Below, piece by piece: positions 5,704-5,891 of a stretch of DNA of 5,891 bases. The stretch is taken from positions 1 through 5,891 of the forward strand of contig JAJYNF010000072.1 in NCBI GenBank assembly GCA_021786455.1. The letters are read 5' to 3'. Both the position numbers and the translations under genes were made by a program. The notes under the pieces are model-generated. The model saw only the letters and a list, made by a program, of their open reading frames with translations. It was not told the DNA's origin and did not search any database. The number at the start of each line of letters is the position of its first letter. The stretch's first letter is position 1. The stretch is from Acidobacteriota bacterium. Its GTDB lineage: Bacteria; Acidobacteriota; Terriglobia; UBA7540.

Positions 5704-5758
5704 ACCTTCTCGCTCCGCGAGATCGCAGACACTCAAGTACAAATGTCTGCGCACCCGC
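5704..5758 (-). repeat. Right REPIN-like inverted repeat of the RAYT element
   Basis: Read on the minus strand: GCGGGTG, CGCAGACA (5751-5744), a 12-nt spacer, TGTCTGCG (5731-5724), hairpin TCTCGC-GGA-GCGAGA (5722-5708), AGGTT. This repeats the left copy in the same order with two or three 1-nt indels. Within the hairpin, a C:G pair in the left copy is a T:A pair here, and the loop is different (TTT against GGA), so the structure is kept while the sequence varies. The outer arm can also form GTC(T)GCG-CACC-CGCGAC (5745-5761). Confidence 0.8.
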
Positions 5759-5832
5759 GACTTTATTGGAGCAGCCGGAACTGCGGAAGTACGGAGATTT
5801 ATGATTTGCCGACAAAGCCAAGGAGAAATAAA

Positions 5833-5891
5833 GTGAGCACAAAATCCGCCCCGGTGGCGAAGGAAATCCTGGACAACCAAGCCCCGCTGGG
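5833..5891 (+). CDS. Start of an unidentified gene, cut by the window end
   Basis: GTG at 5833 follows AAGGAG (5820-5825) with a 7-nt gap, a strong initiation site. The 19 visible codons read MSTKSAPVAKEILDNQAPLG with the last codon incomplete, and no stop occurs before the window ends. The peptide is soluble-looking, without a signal sequence or membrane segment, and is too short to identify. A -10-like TATGAT (5800-5805) lies 27 nt upstream but has no clear -35 partner. Its promoter region lies directly outside the right REPIN-like repeat. Confidence 0.6.
   Translation, partial: MSTKSAPVAKEILDNQAPL

Larger units (their letters stand above)
5073..5758 (+). mobile_element. RAYT element: dead transposase gene between inverted REPIN-like repeats
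   Basis: A REP-associated tyrosine transposase gene (5144-5691) is enclosed by two imperfect inverted repeats of about 57 bp. RAYTs are single-copy, IS200-related HUH enzymes thought to mobilise REP/REPIN sequences, and they are usually flanked by them as here. The left repeat is joined to an Rhs scrap, and the right repeat lies 74 bp before the next gene. No target duplication is visible, as expected for HUH-type transposition. Confidence 0.65.

Noticed and set aside
1..5891. tRNA, rRNA, CRISPR array or complete insertion sequence
   Set aside because: I found no cloverleaf-like segments with CCA-proximal motifs, no regularly spaced direct repeats and no intact DDE transposase on either strand.

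Overview
The window looks like a piece of a GC-rich acidobacterial chromosome (Bryobacterales/Solibacter-like). This is an inference from the style of several proteins: the TonB-receptor C-terminus, the family 5 uracil-DNA glycosylase, the DUF6788-type protein and the REP-associated tyrosine transposase (RAYT). No rRNA or other phylogenetic marker is present to confirm it.

The left part (1-2670) is ordinary and intact. It holds a secreted outer-membrane beta-barrel-like protein of unknown function (38-949), a four-helix inner-membrane protein that loosely resembles DUF4149 (1238-1759), and a complete UdgB-type uracil-DNA glycosylase on the minus strand (1884-2642) that converges on the membrane-protein gene.

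The middle and right parts (about 2877-5760) are largely a gene graveyard. They contain the last ~135 residues of a TonB-dependent receptor (2877-3287), a DUF6788-type gene with a frameshift (3340-3656, minus), a C-terminal piece of an acidobacterial hypothetical protein (3762-4139), a ~30-residue scrap of an Rhs/YD-repeat protein (4985-5077), and a RAYT gene killed by a Trp-to-stop change and a frameshift (5144-5691). One intact gene sits among them: an aquaporin-family channel (4358-4984) with its own promoter and a strong ribosome binding site. Its second NPA motif lacks the usual arginine.

The most informative structure is the RAYT locus. The dead transposase gene is bracketed by two ~57 bp imperfect inverted repeats (5073-5131 and 5704-5758). 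Each contains two TGTCTGCG heads facing away from each other across a 12-nt spacer (a REPIN-like layout), plus a hairpin whose stem differs between copies by a compensating base-pair change. The left copy abuts the Rhs scrap. A second unusual structure is a 37-bp dyad (3665-3701) that covers the spacer, the -10 and the Shine-Dalgarno sequence of the DUF6788-type gene.

At the right edge a new gene begins with a good ribosome binding site (GTG at 5833) and runs out of the window. I saw no tRNA, rRNA, CRISPR array or complete insertion sequence. The genes do not form one pathway, and I do not see a convincing new multi-gene system here. The value lies in the RAYT/REPIN element, the dyad and the aquaporin pore.
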